Shown piece by piece: positions 1-8,991 of a stretch of DNA of 10,925 nucleotides. Under the pieces are notes generated by a model, which saw only the letters and a program-made list of their open reading frames with translations, was not told the DNA's origin and did not search any database. The stretch covers positions 1-10,925 of the forward strand of contig JAGNPU010000030.1 of assembly GCA_017989485.1 (NCBI GenBank). The letters are read 5' to 3'. A program made the position numbers and the translations under genes. Within the stretch, counting starts at the first letter, position 1. Each line of letters opens with the position of its first letter. The DNA comes from Neisseriaceae bacterium. Its GTDB lineage: Bacteria; Pseudomonadota; Gammaproteobacteria; Burkholderiales; Neisseriaceae.

Positions 1-1885
<1,885 letters not shown>

Positions 1886-1975
1886 TACTTCACTCCTTGT
1901 TCTTCACAGCTGTGGGATATAAAAACCTTGGTTTTCCTAAGGCGCATCAGTATGCCATACCCTGAGCCCAGCATA
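1886..1975 (-). promoter_or_regulatory. speA leader: strong RBS, small hairpin, possible extended -10 sites
   Basis: Read on the minus strand, AAGGAG lies seven bases before the speA ATG. Further upstream, 1926-1942 can fold as a short imperfect hairpin (CC-U-U-A-GG / CCAAGG with an AAAA loop). Two extended -10-like motifs occur: TGG-CATACT (plus 1949-1954 complement) and TGC-TATGCT (plus 1970-1975 complement). Neither has a good -35 box, so the transcription start is uncertain. The RBS is solid and the promoter parts are only suggestive. Confidence 0.3.
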
Positions 1976-2015
1976 GCACTTTTATGGGCATAAACCCTTA
2001 ATATCACAACAACAT

Positions 2016-2216
2016 TTGGCCAATTACCCCACACTTAACAAAGATGATTGCGAAATCAGCCCGTTACCCAATCGACACAACGAGGAATTAATACAACACT
2101 ATTTAAAGTTTTTAGTCTATTTATGGCGAACGGATAAACCTTTGTTTTCTCGCCAACCCCTGTCGCCACAGGCCTGCCGACGCTTGTTTAAAGCGTATTT
2201 GGTTATAATCATATAG
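2016..2216 (+). CDS. Doubtful small ORF, unknown product (66 codons, TTG start)
   Basis: The frame is open from TTG at 2016 to the stop at 2214-2216. No ATG or GTG is available between the upstream in-frame stop near 1974 and this TTG, and no Shine-Dalgarno precedes it. The predicted peptide contains a stretch, HNEELIQHYLKFLVYLWRTD, that looks like an amphipathic helix and a basic segment, QACRRLFKAYL, but I recognise no family. Its 3' end overlaps the TATAAT box of the following operon, which argues against a real gene. It could be a chance ORF or a decayed gene. Confidence 0.15.
   Translation: MANYPTLNKDDCEISPLPNRHNEELIQHYLKFLVYLWRTDKPLFSRQPLSPQACRRLFKAYLVIII
2184..2209 (+). promoter_or_regulatory. 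Candidate promoter of the amino acid importer operon
   Basis: A perfect TATAAT at 2204-2209 lies 74 bases before the first permease ATG. The nearest -35-like hexamer, TTGTTT at 2184-2189, is separated by only 14 bases, which is short for sigma-70. The -10 box is convincing by sequence and position; the -35 assignment is weak. Confidence 0.35.
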
Positions 2217-2283
2217 CCAAACAATGGTTGCCTTGCTGCCGCATCAGTGGTTAACTTAGGTTTAAGATTAATCGACATTTGAA

Positions 2284-2961
2284 ATGACTATGCTGGCCGA
2301 ATTAGACTGGGCCTATATGGCCCAAACCGTACCGCTATACCAGCGCGCACTGTTGCTCACCCTCAATATTTCCCTACTGGGCATTGGGTTTTCCCTTCTG
2401 ATTGGGGCCGCCTGCAGCGTCATCGTGCACTATCGGGTGCGCGGCTTAACCGCCCTGACCGAAGCCTATGTGGCGCTGTTTCGCAACACGCCGCTGATGA
2501 TACAGCTGTTTTTTATGTTTTATGCCCTGCCCAAAATGGGCGTCAAGCTAGGGCCCGAGCTGATTGCGGTGGTGGGCCTGTCGCTGCTGGGCGGCAGCTA
2601 TATGGCTGAAGCCTTTAAAGGCGGCATTGCCGCCGTGGCCAAAACCCAGCAAGAAGCGGGCATGGCCATCGGCCTCAACCGCTGGCAGCTGATGCGCTAC
2701 GTTATTCTGCCTCAGGCAATCACCTACAGCGTGCCGGCCATCGGCGCCAACTGCATCTTCTTATTGAAAGAAACGTCTATTTTCAGCGTCATCGCCGTCA
2801 TGGACTTGATGAACGTGACCCGCTCGCAAATTGGGATGTTTTACAAGACCAACGAGGCCTTATTGATGCTGGTGTTGGGCTACGCCATTTTGCTGGTGCC
2901 GCTGTCGTGGCTGCTGAGCGCCTTAGAAAGAAAGGTGCGCCATGCAGAATTTGGGCATTGA
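2284..2961 (+). CDS. Polar amino acid ABC transporter permease 1 (HisM/GlnP family)
   Basis: This is an inner-membrane permease subunit, 225 residues, of the polar amino acid uptake family. Hydrophobic segments lie at about 23-45, 66-82, 92-108, 145-162 and 192-212. The family motif FRNTPLMIQL (66-75) follows the second segment. The cytoplasmic EAA coupling loop is at about 109-131 (EAFKGGIAAVAKTQQEAGM then AIGL), followed by LNRWQLMRYVILPQA. It should pair with the second permease as a heterodimer. ATG at 2284 lacks a strong Shine-Dalgarno; a second ATG two codons on (2290) is an alternative. Its 3' end overlaps the next gene by 20 bases, which indicates translational coupling. Confidence 0.9.
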   Translation: MTMLAELDWAYMAQTVPLYQRALLLTLNISLLGIGFSLLIGAACSVIVHYRVRGLTALTEAYVALFRNTPLMIQLFFMFYALPKMGVKLGPELIAVVGLSLLGGSYMAEAFKGGIAAVAKTQQEAGMAIGLNRWQLMRYVILPQAITYSVPAIGANCIFLLKETSIFSVIAVMDLMNVTRSQIGMFYKTNEALLMLVLGYAILLVPLSWLLSALERKVRHAEFGH

Positions 2962-3631
2962 GGTGTTATTCAACCTCAACCATTTGAGCCGCCTGGCCGA
3001 CGGTTTGTGGGTGACGTTAAAAGTCGCCCTCATCGCCATCGCCATCAGCTGTGTCGTGGGCACGCTGTTTGGGGTGATCCGCACCAGCCAGTCCGTGCTC
3101 ATTAAGTGGGTGTTTCGGCTGTATTTAGAATGCTTCCGCATCATTCCCGTACTGGTGTGGTTGTATTTGCTGTATTACGTGCTGTCGGCAGACTTTGACA
3201 TCAATTTAGATGCCTATCTGGTGTCGATTATCGTGTTCAGCCTATGGGGGGCGGCCGAGATGAGCGACATCGTTCGCGGCGCCTTGATTGCCCTACCCAA
3301 GCACCAAAGTGAATCCGGCATGGCCATCGGCCTCAACCGACCCCAGCTGTTTCGCTACGTGCTGCTGCCTCAGGCCGTCGCCCACGTCTTGCCCGCAGCC
3401 ATCAACCTGTCGGCTCGCATGATCATGACCACCTCGCTGCTGTTTACCCTCGGCGTGGTCGAGGTGATTAAGGTCGGCCAACAGATTATTGAATCGGCCA
3501 GCTTCAGCAACCCGATGGCATCGGTGTGGGTGTATGGCTTTATTTTCTTTTTATATTTCATTGTGTGCTACCCGCTGGCCAAGATTGCCCAACGGCTCAC
3601 CCAAAAACAAGCACAAGAAAGCGCAGCATGA
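2942..3631 (+). CDS. Polar amino acid ABC transporter permease 2
   Basis: This is the second inner-membrane permease, 229 residues, same family as its upstream neighbour. Hydrophobic segments fall at about 23-45, 66-83, 92-104, 145-175 and 195-213. The EAA loop is at 107-131 ([20 protein letters not shown] then AIGL) followed by [15 protein letters not shown], at the same residue numbers as in permease 1. In place of FRNTP it has the divergent [10 protein letters not shown] (65-74). The ATG at 2942 lies inside the end of permease 1 and is preceded by AAAGG at good spacing. The stop TGA overlaps the next start as ATGA. It probably forms the translocation channel with permease 1. Confidence 0.9.
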   Translation: MQNLGIEVLFNLNHLSRLADGLWVTLKVALIAIAISCVVGTLFGVIRTSQSVLIKWVFRLYLECFRIIPVLVWLYLLYYVLSADFDINLDAYLVSIIVFSLWGAAEMSDIVRGALIALPKHQSESGMAIGLNRPQLFRYVLLPQAVAHVLPAAINLSARMIMTTSLLFTLGVVEVIKVGQQIIESASFSNPMASVWVYGFIFFLYFIVCYPLAKIAQRLTQKQAQESAA

Positions 3632-4371
3632 GCGGGACACTACCCTTATTAAGCATCCAGCAGTTACACAAACAGTTTCACCACACACCGGTATTGCGCG
3701 GCATAGACCTCGACGTTCAAGCGGGCGAAGTGGTGGTGATTTTAGGCCCATCCGGCTGTGGCAAATCGACCCTGTTACGCTGTTTAAACGGTTTGGAAAG
3801 CATAGACGCCGGCACCATTAGCCTTAATCAGCAGGTGTTAAACCACCCCAAAACCGACTGGGCGGTGGTGCGCCAAAAAATTGGCATGGTGTTTCAAAGC
3901 TATGACTTATTCCCCAATATGACGGTATTGGACAATGTGTTACTGGGGCCCATCAAGGTCCAAAAACGCGGCCGCGCCGAAGCCACGGAACAGGCCTTAG
4001 CCCTACTGGAACGGGTGGGCTTGGCCCACAAGCAAGACGCGTATCCACGCACCCTGTCCGGCGGCCAAAAGCAGCGCATTGCGATTGTGCGGGCGCTGTG
4101 CATGAACCCAGACGTGATGCTGTTTGACGAGGTGACCGCCTCACTCGACCCAGAAATGGTGCGCGAAGTGTTAGAGGTTATTTTGGGCCTCGCCAAAGAG
4201 GGCATGACCATGCTGTTGGTGACCCACGAATTAAACTTTGCCCGCAAGGTCGCCGACCGTATTATTTTCTTAGACCAGGGCCAGATTGCAGAAGAGGCAA
4301 CGCCCGAGGCCTTTTTTAACCACCCCAAAACAGAACGTGCCCAGCAATTTTTAAACGTTTTTGATTTTTAA
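3628..4371 (+). CDS. Amino acid ABC transporter ATP-binding protein (GlnQ/HisP type)
   Basis: This is the cytoplasmic ATPase that powers the importer; 247 residues from ATG at 3628, typical of the GlnQ/HisP family. Walker [10 protein letters not shown] begins at residue 40, the Q-loop is VFQSYDLFP (Q90), the signature is LSGGQKQR (143-150), Walker B is VMLFDE (163-168) followed by VTASLDPE, and the switch histidine is in LLVTHE (H200). All catalytic elements are intact. I chose 3628 rather than any upstream in-frame codon because its ATG shares an ATGA overlap with the permease stop, and upstream in-frame residues would be read from permease 2 sequence and do not belong to the family fold. 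Confidence 0.94.
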   Translation: MSGTLPLLSIQQLHKQFHHTPVLRGIDLDVQAGEVVVILGPSGCGKSTLLRCLNGLESIDAGTISLNQQVLNHPKTDWAVVRQKIGMVFQSYDLFPNMTVLDNVLLGPIKVQKRGRAEATEQALALLERVGLAHKQDAYPRTLSGGQKQRIAIVRALCMNPDVMLFDEVTASLDPEMVREVLEVILGLAKEGMTMLLVTHELNFARKVADRIIFLDQGQIAEEATPEAFFNHPKTERAQQFLNVFDF

Positions 4372-4394
4372 TTTAAAACACAAAGGAAACGAAT

Positions 4395-5264
4395 ATGATC
4401 TCTACAACCCTTGGTCGCGTATTGGCCACCGGCCTGTTGTCTTTAGCCTTATTTGGCTGTAATGCCAAGACCGAAGACGCCAAAGAGCCAGCCCCGACCG
4501 CAGAAGCCGTCGATGGCCTACAGGCGATTAAAGACCGTGGCGTCTTAAAAATTGCCGTCTTCAGCGACAAGCCGCCGTTTGGCTACATCGATGACCAAGG
4601 CGAAAATCAGGGCTACGACATTGCCTTAGGCAAGCGCCTGGCCAAAGACTTGCTGGGCGACGAAAGCAAGGTTGAGTTCGTGCTGACCGAGGCGCAAAAC
4701 CGCGTCGACGTCTTAAAATCCAACAAGGTCGACATCACCTTGGCCAACTTTACCCAAACGCCCGAGCGTGAAGCCCAAGTGGATTTTGCCCTGCCATACA
4801 TGAAAACCGCCATCGGCATCGTGTCGCCGAAAAGCGCACCGATTACCGACCTAGCCCAGCTAGAAGGCAAAGACCTATTGGTGAATAAAGGCACAACCGC
4901 CGAAATTTATTTTGCCAAAAACCATGCGGGCGTGAACCAGCTCAAGCTAGACCACAACACCGAAACCTTTAACGCGCTTAAAGACGGTCGCGGCTTGGCC
5001 TTGGCCCATGACAACACCCTGTTGTACGCCTGGGTGAAAGAAAACCCATCGTTCGAAGTGACCATTAACCAAATCGGCGACAACGACTTCATCGCCCCAG
5101 CCGTGAAAAAAGGCAATACCGCCTTATTGAACTGGTTGAACGATGAAATCACCCAGTTAAAACAGGAACGCTTCTTCCACAATGCGTACACCACCACCAT
5201 TGCCCCGTTTTACGGTGAAGGCATTAACCCGGACAACGTCGTGATCGAAGAGCCTGCTCAATAA
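4395..5264 (+). CDS. Lipoprotein amino acid-binding protein, CjaA-like (probably cysteine)
   Basis: This is the solute-binding protein of the importer, 289 residues. The N-terminus is a lipoprotein signal with lipobox LALFGC, so C22 should be lipidated and the protein anchored to the membrane facing the periplasm. The mature part is a family 3 solute-binding fold: GVLKIAVFSDKPPFGYID (49-66), GYDIALGKRLAKDLLGDE (73-90), EAQNRVDVLKSNKVDITLAN (99-118), FTQTPEREAQVDFALPYMK (119-137), VNKGTTAE and AHDNTLLYAW in the second lobe. From memory these blocks closely follow Campylobacter CjaA, a cysteine-binding protein, so cysteine is the best guess; related proteins bind glutamate, aspartate or cystine. 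It sits 23 bases after the ATPase with AAAGGA as RBS. Being last and separately spaced may allow higher expression than the membrane subunits. Confidence 0.9.
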   Translation: MISTTLGRVLATGLLSLALFGCNAKTEDAKEPAPTAEAVDGLQAIKDRGVLKIAVFSDKPPFGYIDDQGENQGYDIALGKRLAKDLLGDESKVEFVLTEAQNRVDVLKSNKVDITLANFTQTPEREAQVDFALPYMKTAIGIVSPKSAPITDLAQLEGKDLLVNKGTTAEIYFAKNHAGVNQLKLDHNTETFNALKDGRGLALAHDNTLLYAWVKENPSFEVTINQIGDNDFIAPAVKKGNTALLNWLNDEITQLKQERFFHNAYTTTIAPFYGEGINPDNVVIEEPAQ

Positions 5265-5290
5265 TTTAGCCCTAAGATGCTCACGATAAA

Positions 5291-5316
5291 GGCCACCGAT
5301 GTCGGTGGCCTGTTTC
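5291..5316 (+). terminator. Hairpin terminator candidate after the importer operon
   Basis: GGCCACCG (5291-5298) pairs with CGGTGGCC (5303-5310) around an ATGT loop, 27 bases after the binding-protein stop. The downstream run is TGTTTC, so the T-tract is weak and termination may be partial. A second GGCCACCG at 5345-5352 could compete for the same right arm. Confidence 0.55.
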
Positions 5317-5336
5317 ATTCACGACGGTTCTGTTCA

Positions 5337-5423
5337 TTAACCGTGGCCACCGCCTTGATGCCGCCATGCAACCCAGGTGCTGAAGATGACCAAACCACCT
5401 ACCAAGAATGACTTAAGCCTCAA
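5337..5423 (-). CDS. Possible tiny single-span membrane peptide, or gene remnant (28 codons)
   Basis: On the minus strand a frame starting with TTG at 5423, inside the last codons of the TetR gene, runs to TAA at 5337-5339. It encodes a hydrophobic stretch SFLVGGLVIFSTWVAW with a basic start (RLK) and a His/Gly-rich tail RHQGGGHG, which has the look of a single membrane span. There is no ATG and no Shine-Dalgarno, and the frame is closed just upstream by TAA at 5439-5441. It could be a real small protein coupled to TetR translation, the 3' remnant of a lost gene, or chance. I do not recognise it. Confidence 0.2.
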   Translation of the reverse strand: MRLKSFLVGGLVIFSTWVAWRHQGGGHG

Positions 5424-6024
5424 AAATAGGCCATGCTTTTATCGCATTACCAACAATCTGATTCAATGTGGCCAGAGTTGCCCCATCACATGCTTTAATG
5501 GTTAACCCGTTCAAAATCGTCAAATAAAAATTGGCGATCTCCTCAATCGACGTCTCCTTCGCCACATCACCGTCATCAATTCCTTGCGCTAATCGCTGCA
5601 ATAAGAGCGCCTTGTCCTGATTGCGTTTTTCTTGCACATTGTGCTGTACTTCTTGTATCTGCTTAGAATGCCCCATCGTGGCCGTAATCAACATACACCC
5701 CATGGGTTTATCAGGCTGTACCAATCTTTTGGCACTGTCATACAGCAAAAGCTCAAAAGCCACTTTGGCCGTTTTTGCCTGTTGCATAATGGGTATGATG
5801 GGGCAAGCTTCATGCGCAAGATAATAATCAATACACCGATTAAACAAGGTGGCCTTATCACCAAAGCTACAATATAAGCTAGGCGCAGTAATCCCCAGTG
5901 CCTGTGTGAGGTCACTGATGGATGTCGCTATATAGCCATTTTTCCAAAACAACAACATGGCTTGTTCCAGCGCCTTTTGCTCATCAAAACCTTTGGGTCG
6001 CCCACGTTTGATTGTCTTCATCAT
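5413..6024 (-). CDS. TetR/AcrR-family transcriptional repressor
   Basis: A 203-residue DNA-binding regulator. The N-terminal basic arm KRGRPKGFDEQKALEQAMLL leads into FWKNGYIATS, and the helix-turn-helix is at about 36-55 (SISDLTQALGITAPSLYCSF), followed by GDKATLFNRCIDYYL, all typical of TetR DNA-binding domains. The C-terminal ligand domain contains PMGCMLI with a cysteine (C110), a block seen in several TetR subfamilies, but the inducer cannot be read from sequence. It is divergent from the MFS gene and a 36-bp palindrome lies in between, so it very likely represses both itself and the exporter. The start is one of two consecutive ATG codons (6024 or 6021). No strong RBS is adjacent; the purine-rich AGAGGACAGG is rather far upstream. 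Confidence 0.9.
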   Translation of the reverse strand: MMKTIKRGRPKGFDEQKALEQAMLLFWKNGYIATSISDLTQALGITAPSLYCSFGDKATLFNRCIDYYLAHEACPIIPIMQQAKTAKVAFELLLYDSAKRLVQPDKPMGCMLITATMGHSKQIQEVQHNVQEKRNQDKALLLQRLAQGIDDGDVAKETSIEEIANFYLTILNGLTIKACDGATLATLNQIVGNAIKAWPIFEA

Positions 6025-6064
6025 TTTGCTTTTCTAAATGCCTGTCCTCTACGATTGATCCACA

Positions 6065-6100
6065 CAATTAATTCTTTAGTGATCACTAAAGAATTAATTG
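6065..6100. promoter_or_regulatory. Perfect 36-bp palindrome: TetR operator
   Basis: Positions 6065-6082 are the exact reverse complement of 6083-6100, with no mismatch and no spacer. The central core is TAGTGATCACTA (6077-6088), flanked by AT-rich arms ending in CAATTAATT/AATTAATTG. It lies 41 bp upstream of the TetR ATG and abuts the TTGACA box facing the MFS gene. Length, symmetry and position between divergent repressor and exporter genes are typical of a TetR-family operator. Confidence 0.85.
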
Positions 6101-6127
6101 ACAAAAGATACCCACCCAGTAAATAAT
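6098..6127 (+). promoter_or_regulatory. Candidate MFS gene promoter overlapping the operator
   Basis: A perfect TTGACA (6098-6103) begins inside the last three bases of the palindrome. AATAAT (6122-6127), one mismatch from TATAAT, follows after an 18-base spacer. Repressor bound to the palindrome would cover the -35 box. The predicted transcript would have a leader of roughly 85 bases before the MFS ATG. Confidence 0.55.
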
Positions 6128-6146
6128 AGCACATTAATTACGTAAC

Positions 6147-6154
6147 GATCACTA
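6147..6154 (+). promoter_or_regulatory. Possible second TetR half-site in the MFS leader
   Basis: GATCACTA at 6147-6154 repeats one half of the palindrome core. The opposite half (ACGATC versus TAGTGATC) is degenerate. It lies downstream of the predicted promoter, where a bound repressor could add a roadblock. An 8-base match is weak evidence by itself. Confidence 0.25.
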
Positions 6155-6220
6155 CAAAAATAAATCATTGTTCTAAAACACTGTTTTCATCAAACACCTT
6201 AATCATTCTCGGAACCCTAA

Positions 6221-7408
6221 ATGACACCACTCATCAATACGTCCCAACACAATGGCAACTGGCTTTCACTGCTCTCTGCAACATTTGCCTGTTTTATCAT
6301 CGTTACCGGTGAGTTTTTGGCCATCGCCGTATTAAATAACATTGCCGCAGATTTTCATATTTCTACCGGTACGGCAGGGTTGACGGTGACCGTCACATCC
6401 ATCGCAGGCATGATGTCTGCCCTACTCATCCCGATTTATGCAAAAACCTTAGACAGACGCTATGTCATGCTGTCTTTAATCGTGTTGATGATGATTGCCA
6501 ACCTCATTACCGCGTTTTCCTATAACTTTAATCTTGTCTTACTGGGCCGTTTTGCCCTAGGGATCGCCTTAGGCGGATTTTGGGGCGTTGCCGCAGGTTT
6601 AGTGACCCGCCTTGCACCCGCCCACCTTTCTACAGCCACCGCCCTCACCATATTTTTTGCCGCCGTCACGCTGGTGACTGTCCTGGGTGTCCCACTCGGC
6701 TCATGGCTAGCAGATCACTATGGTTGGCGCACCCCTTATATCGCCCTCGTTGTCTTAGGCGGGGTGACTTTGATCATCCAATATTTTTCATTGCCGTCTC
6801 TCAAGCCCACCTCCACATTACAATGGCATGAACTGTTATTAATGCCAAAGCACCCGATCGCACGTAAAGGTTTAATTCTGTTTGCCCTGGTCTTTCTCGC
6901 CCACTTTTCGGTTTATAACTATTTCACCGCATTTTTCAAACAGTCAGTCGATTTCTCTGACAACCAAATCTCGAGCTTACTATTGGTTTTTGGTGTGGCC
7001 AGCGTCATTGGTAATATACTGGCAGGTTATTTGGGCCGCTATAATGTCCGTTATGGCTTTGCATTAATCGCCCTATTGCTGACGATCACTTTTCTCGCCT
7101 TTGCCACGGGCACCATCGTCTTGATGAGTGCAACCCTGTTTGTTTCCCTATGGGGGATCGCGGCCGGCATGGTGCCTACGAGCATCAACATCTGGATGCA
7201 CATACATGTCCCTCAGTTAACGGAAAAAGGCTCTGCACTCATCACATTCATGTTCCTGATCTTGATCACCATTGGCAGCTTAGTCGGTGGATTTATCATG
7301 GATTATTTTAATGGCACCATCTTAATGGCCAGCATGCTCACCATCAGCACTCTGGCACTCTTCCTCGTATTCACCATGACGCGCGGCTTAAGCAACGTTT
7401 CTCCTTAA
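6221..7408 (+). CDS. MFS efflux transporter, DHA1 family (NepI/AraJ-like)
   Basis: An inner-membrane proton-coupled exporter of 395 residues, the usual 12-span length for the family. The degenerate motif A loop between spans 2 and 3 is at about 71-85 (PIYAKTLDRRYVML), a GR motif (LLGRFALGIALGG) is at 107-119, and the antiporter motif C region is GVPLGSWLADHYGWR (156-170), which marks DHA1 drug/metabolite antiporters. The C-terminal half (WGIAAGMVPTSINIW, 311-325, then EKGSALITF) resembles the E. coli purine nucleoside exporter NepI and its relatives. The substrate is unknown. The start has only a weak CGGAA upstream. Gene order with the divergent TetR and the shared palindrome indicates induction by a toxic or metabolic ligand. 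It converges with the citrate-type transporter gene. Confidence 0.9.
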   Translation: MTPLINTSQHNGNWLSLLSATFACFIIVTGEFLAIAVLNNIAADFHISTGTAGLTVTVTSIAGMMSALLIPIYAKTLDRRYVMLSLIVLMMIANLITAFSYNFNLVLLGRFALGIALGGFWGVAAGLVTRLAPAHLSTATALTIFFAAVTLVTVLGVPLGSWLADHYGWRTPYIALVVLGGVTLIIQYFSLPSLKPTSTLQWHELLLMPKHPIARKGLILFALVFLAHFSVYNYFTAFFKQSVDFSDNQISSLLLVFGVASVIGNILAGYLGRYNVRYGFALIALLLTITFLAFATGTIVLMSATLFVSLWGIAAGMVPTSINIWMHIHVPQLTEKGSALITFMFLILITIGSLVGGFIMDYFNGTILMASMLTISTLALFLVFTMTRGLSNVSP

Positions 7409-7530
7409 GCCCCACACGTGACCCAGCATGCCCACTCAGTCATGTTGCGTCATACCCACCCTGTCGGTCACGCCAGCATAAACAGGGATAAGCCTCACCC
7501 GTGATGTCCGAGCCACTGACCAAGATGACC

Positions 7531-7561
7531 ATAAGGCTGCCCAATCAATCGGCAGCCTTAT
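7531..7561. terminator. Shared hairpin terminator between convergent MFS and CitMHS genes
   Basis: ATAAGGCTGCC (7531-7541) and GGCAGCCTTAT (7551-7561) are perfect 11-bp inverted repeats around a nine-base loop. The hairpin sits 122 bases after the MFS stop and 25 bases beyond the CitMHS stop on the opposite strand. Neither side has a long T-run, only the A/T pairs at the stem base, so it may work in both directions with modest strength. Confidence 0.6.
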
Positions 7562-7586
7562 TGACGTACAGGCAATCATCCAGCCA

Positions 7587-8936
7587 TTAAATCAGCCCAA
7601 TCCCGACGCTAATCGCCAGCAACACCAGCGACACCGCCCAAATCCACATAAATGAATAGCGTATGTGCGCCCCCATAGACAGTCGCGCCAGGCCCAAGCC
7701 CAACCATAAGGCCGGCGAAAACGGCGACACAAACGTGCCCACTATGCTGCCCAGCAGCATGGCATAGGCCGCAGAGCTAGGGGCGACGCCCACCTGCGAG
7801 GTGATTTCATTGACCACGGGAAACAGCGCAAAATAATAGGCATCGGTGCTCAACACCAGCTCCAACGGCACGCCCAAAAAGCCAATCACCAGATGCAAAT
7901 ACGGCAACAAGGCCTGCGGCAAAACCGCAACCAAAGCCAAAGCAATGCTGTTCAACATGCCGCTTTCACGCAAAATGCCCAAAAACGTGCCGGCGGCCAA
8001 AATGATGCTCGCCATCATGATGGCCCCGCCAGCGTGCGCCTGTATCCGTGCCAGCTGCATGGCCGGCTTCGGGTAGTTGAGCAATAGGGTGACCGACAGG
8101 GCCAACATAAACACATAGCCTGGGGGCAACCAGCCGCTGAACAAGACCGCTAAGGTCACCACAAAAATACCGAAATTCACCCACAACAGCCTAGGGCGCA
8201 ACAACGCTTCGGTGGCCGCATCCAAGGCCACCCGTTCGGCGCTGGGCACGCTTTGGTCTGCCTGCTGCGCCATGCTGTCGGCTTCTGCTTGAGTCACCAA
8301 AGCCCCATGGGCTTTGACGATTCTTTTTTGCTCACGTTTGCCCAAGCCCACGGCCAACACCACCAACAGCACCAGAGCGGTGATTTGAATGCCGATGAGC
8401 GGCCGCCATAAGGCCACCACGTCCACCTCTAATACCGACGCCAGGCGCCCTAAAGGCCCACCCCAAGGCAAAATATTCACCACCCCCGCGCTGGCCGCCA
8501 GGAGCAGAAACAATAAGTATGGGCTCATTTTTAAACGTTGATACAGGGGCAGCAGCGGCGGCACAATCAACAAAAACGTTGAGGCCCCTGCCCCATCTAG
8601 CTGGGCGATGGCCGACACCACCACGGTGCCAACCGCCACCGCCACCACATTGCCGCGCGTGACCGTCACCAATACGTGAATTAAAGGCCGGAACAGCCCC
8701 ACGTCATTCATGACCCCAAAGAACAAAATGGCAAAGATAAACAGGATCACCACCTGCAAAACCGAGCGGGTACCCGCCTGATAAAATTCAGCAATTTGTG
8801 CCGGCCCAAACCCGGCAATCAGCGCCCCTACAAAAGGGATGAGGATTAGGCTAATGACCGGCGACAGCCGCTCCGTCATCAACAAACCCACAATCACCAC
8901 AATAATGCCCAAACCAACCAGTGTCAGCATATCCAT
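7587..8936 (-). CDS. CitMHS-family citrate / metal-citrate transporter
   Basis: An inner-membrane symporter of 449 residues that should import citrate, free or complexed with a divalent metal, with protons. Family blocks visible: MTERLSPVISLILIPFVGAL (20-39), FAILFFGVMNDVGLF (68-82), the hairpin signature LDGAGAST (113-120) then FLLIVPPLLPLY, NILPWGGP (154-161) followed by RLASVLEVD, and in the second half STDAYYF (363-369) and GTFVSPFSPALWLGLGLA (400-417). A hydrophilic loop at about 198-248 divides the two halves. These match the Bacillus CitM/CitH group, though the metal preference and even citrate itself cannot be settled by reading. ATG at 8936 is preceded by AAAGGGG five bases upstream. 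It is divergent from a GntR regulator that probably controls it. Confidence 0.9.
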   Translation of the reverse strand: MDMLTLVGLGIIVVIVGLLMTERLSPVISLILIPFVGALIAGFGPAQIAEFYQAGTRSVLQVVILFIFAILFFGVMNDVGLFRPLIHVLVTVTRGNVVAVAVGTVVVSAIAQLDGAGASTFLLIVPPLLPLYQRLKMSPYLLFLLLAASAGVVNILPWGGPLGRLASVLEVDVVALWRPLIGIQITALVLLVVLAVGLGKREQKRIVKAHGALVTQAEADSMAQQADQSVPSAERVALDAATEALLRPRLLWVNFGIFVVTLAVLFSGWLPPGYVFMLALSVTLLLNYPKPAMQLARIQAHAGGAIMMASIILAAGTFLGILRESGMLNSIALALVAVLPQALLPYLHLVIGFLGVPLELVLSTDAYYFALFPVVNEITSQVGVAPSSAAYAMLLGSIVGTFVSPFSPALWLGLGLARLSMGAHIRYSFMWIWAVSLVLLAISVGIGLI

Positions 8937-8973
8937 AACGCCCCTTTAATCATCAAACACGACCGATAAAAAA

Positions 8974-8991
8974 TTGATCCCCTTCGATCAA
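8974..8991. promoter_or_regulatory. Inverted repeat upstream of the CitMHS gene, candidate operator
   Basis: TTGATC (8974-8979) and GATCAA (8986-8991) are perfect 6-bp arms around CCCTTC. The site lies 37 to 55 bases upstream of the transporter ATG, where a repressor or activator would act. The protein that would bind it is unknown. Confidence 0.4.

Larger units (their letters stand above)
1886..2283. other. 398-bp intergenic region between divergent speA and importer operon
   Basis: This stretch carries the speA leader on its left side, a short palindrome at 1981-1994 (TTTATG-GG-CATAAA), a doubtful TTG-started ORF at 2016-2216, and a TATAAT box at 2204-2209 pointing at the importer operon. 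I see no tRNA, no riboswitch I can name, and no terminator with a T-run. It must contain promoters for both divergent transcripts. Confidence 0.6.

Noticed and set aside
3900..4328. 142-codon minus-strand ORF opposite the ATPase gene
   Set aside because: It is the antisense shadow of the Walker and signature regions of the ATPase, with no RBS and no recognisable domain.
7417..7472. CGTGACC (7417-7423) and GGTCACG (7466-7472) inverted repeat after the MFS gene
   Set aside because: The 7-bp arms are 42 bases apart with no T-run, and a better hairpin at 7531-7561 serves as the terminator.
8974..8991. FNR/Anr box upstream of the citrate-type transporter
   Set aside because: The half-sites TTGAT and ATCAA are present, but they are separated by eight bases and not the four required for FNR, so the symmetric repeat is kept only as an operator of unknown partner.
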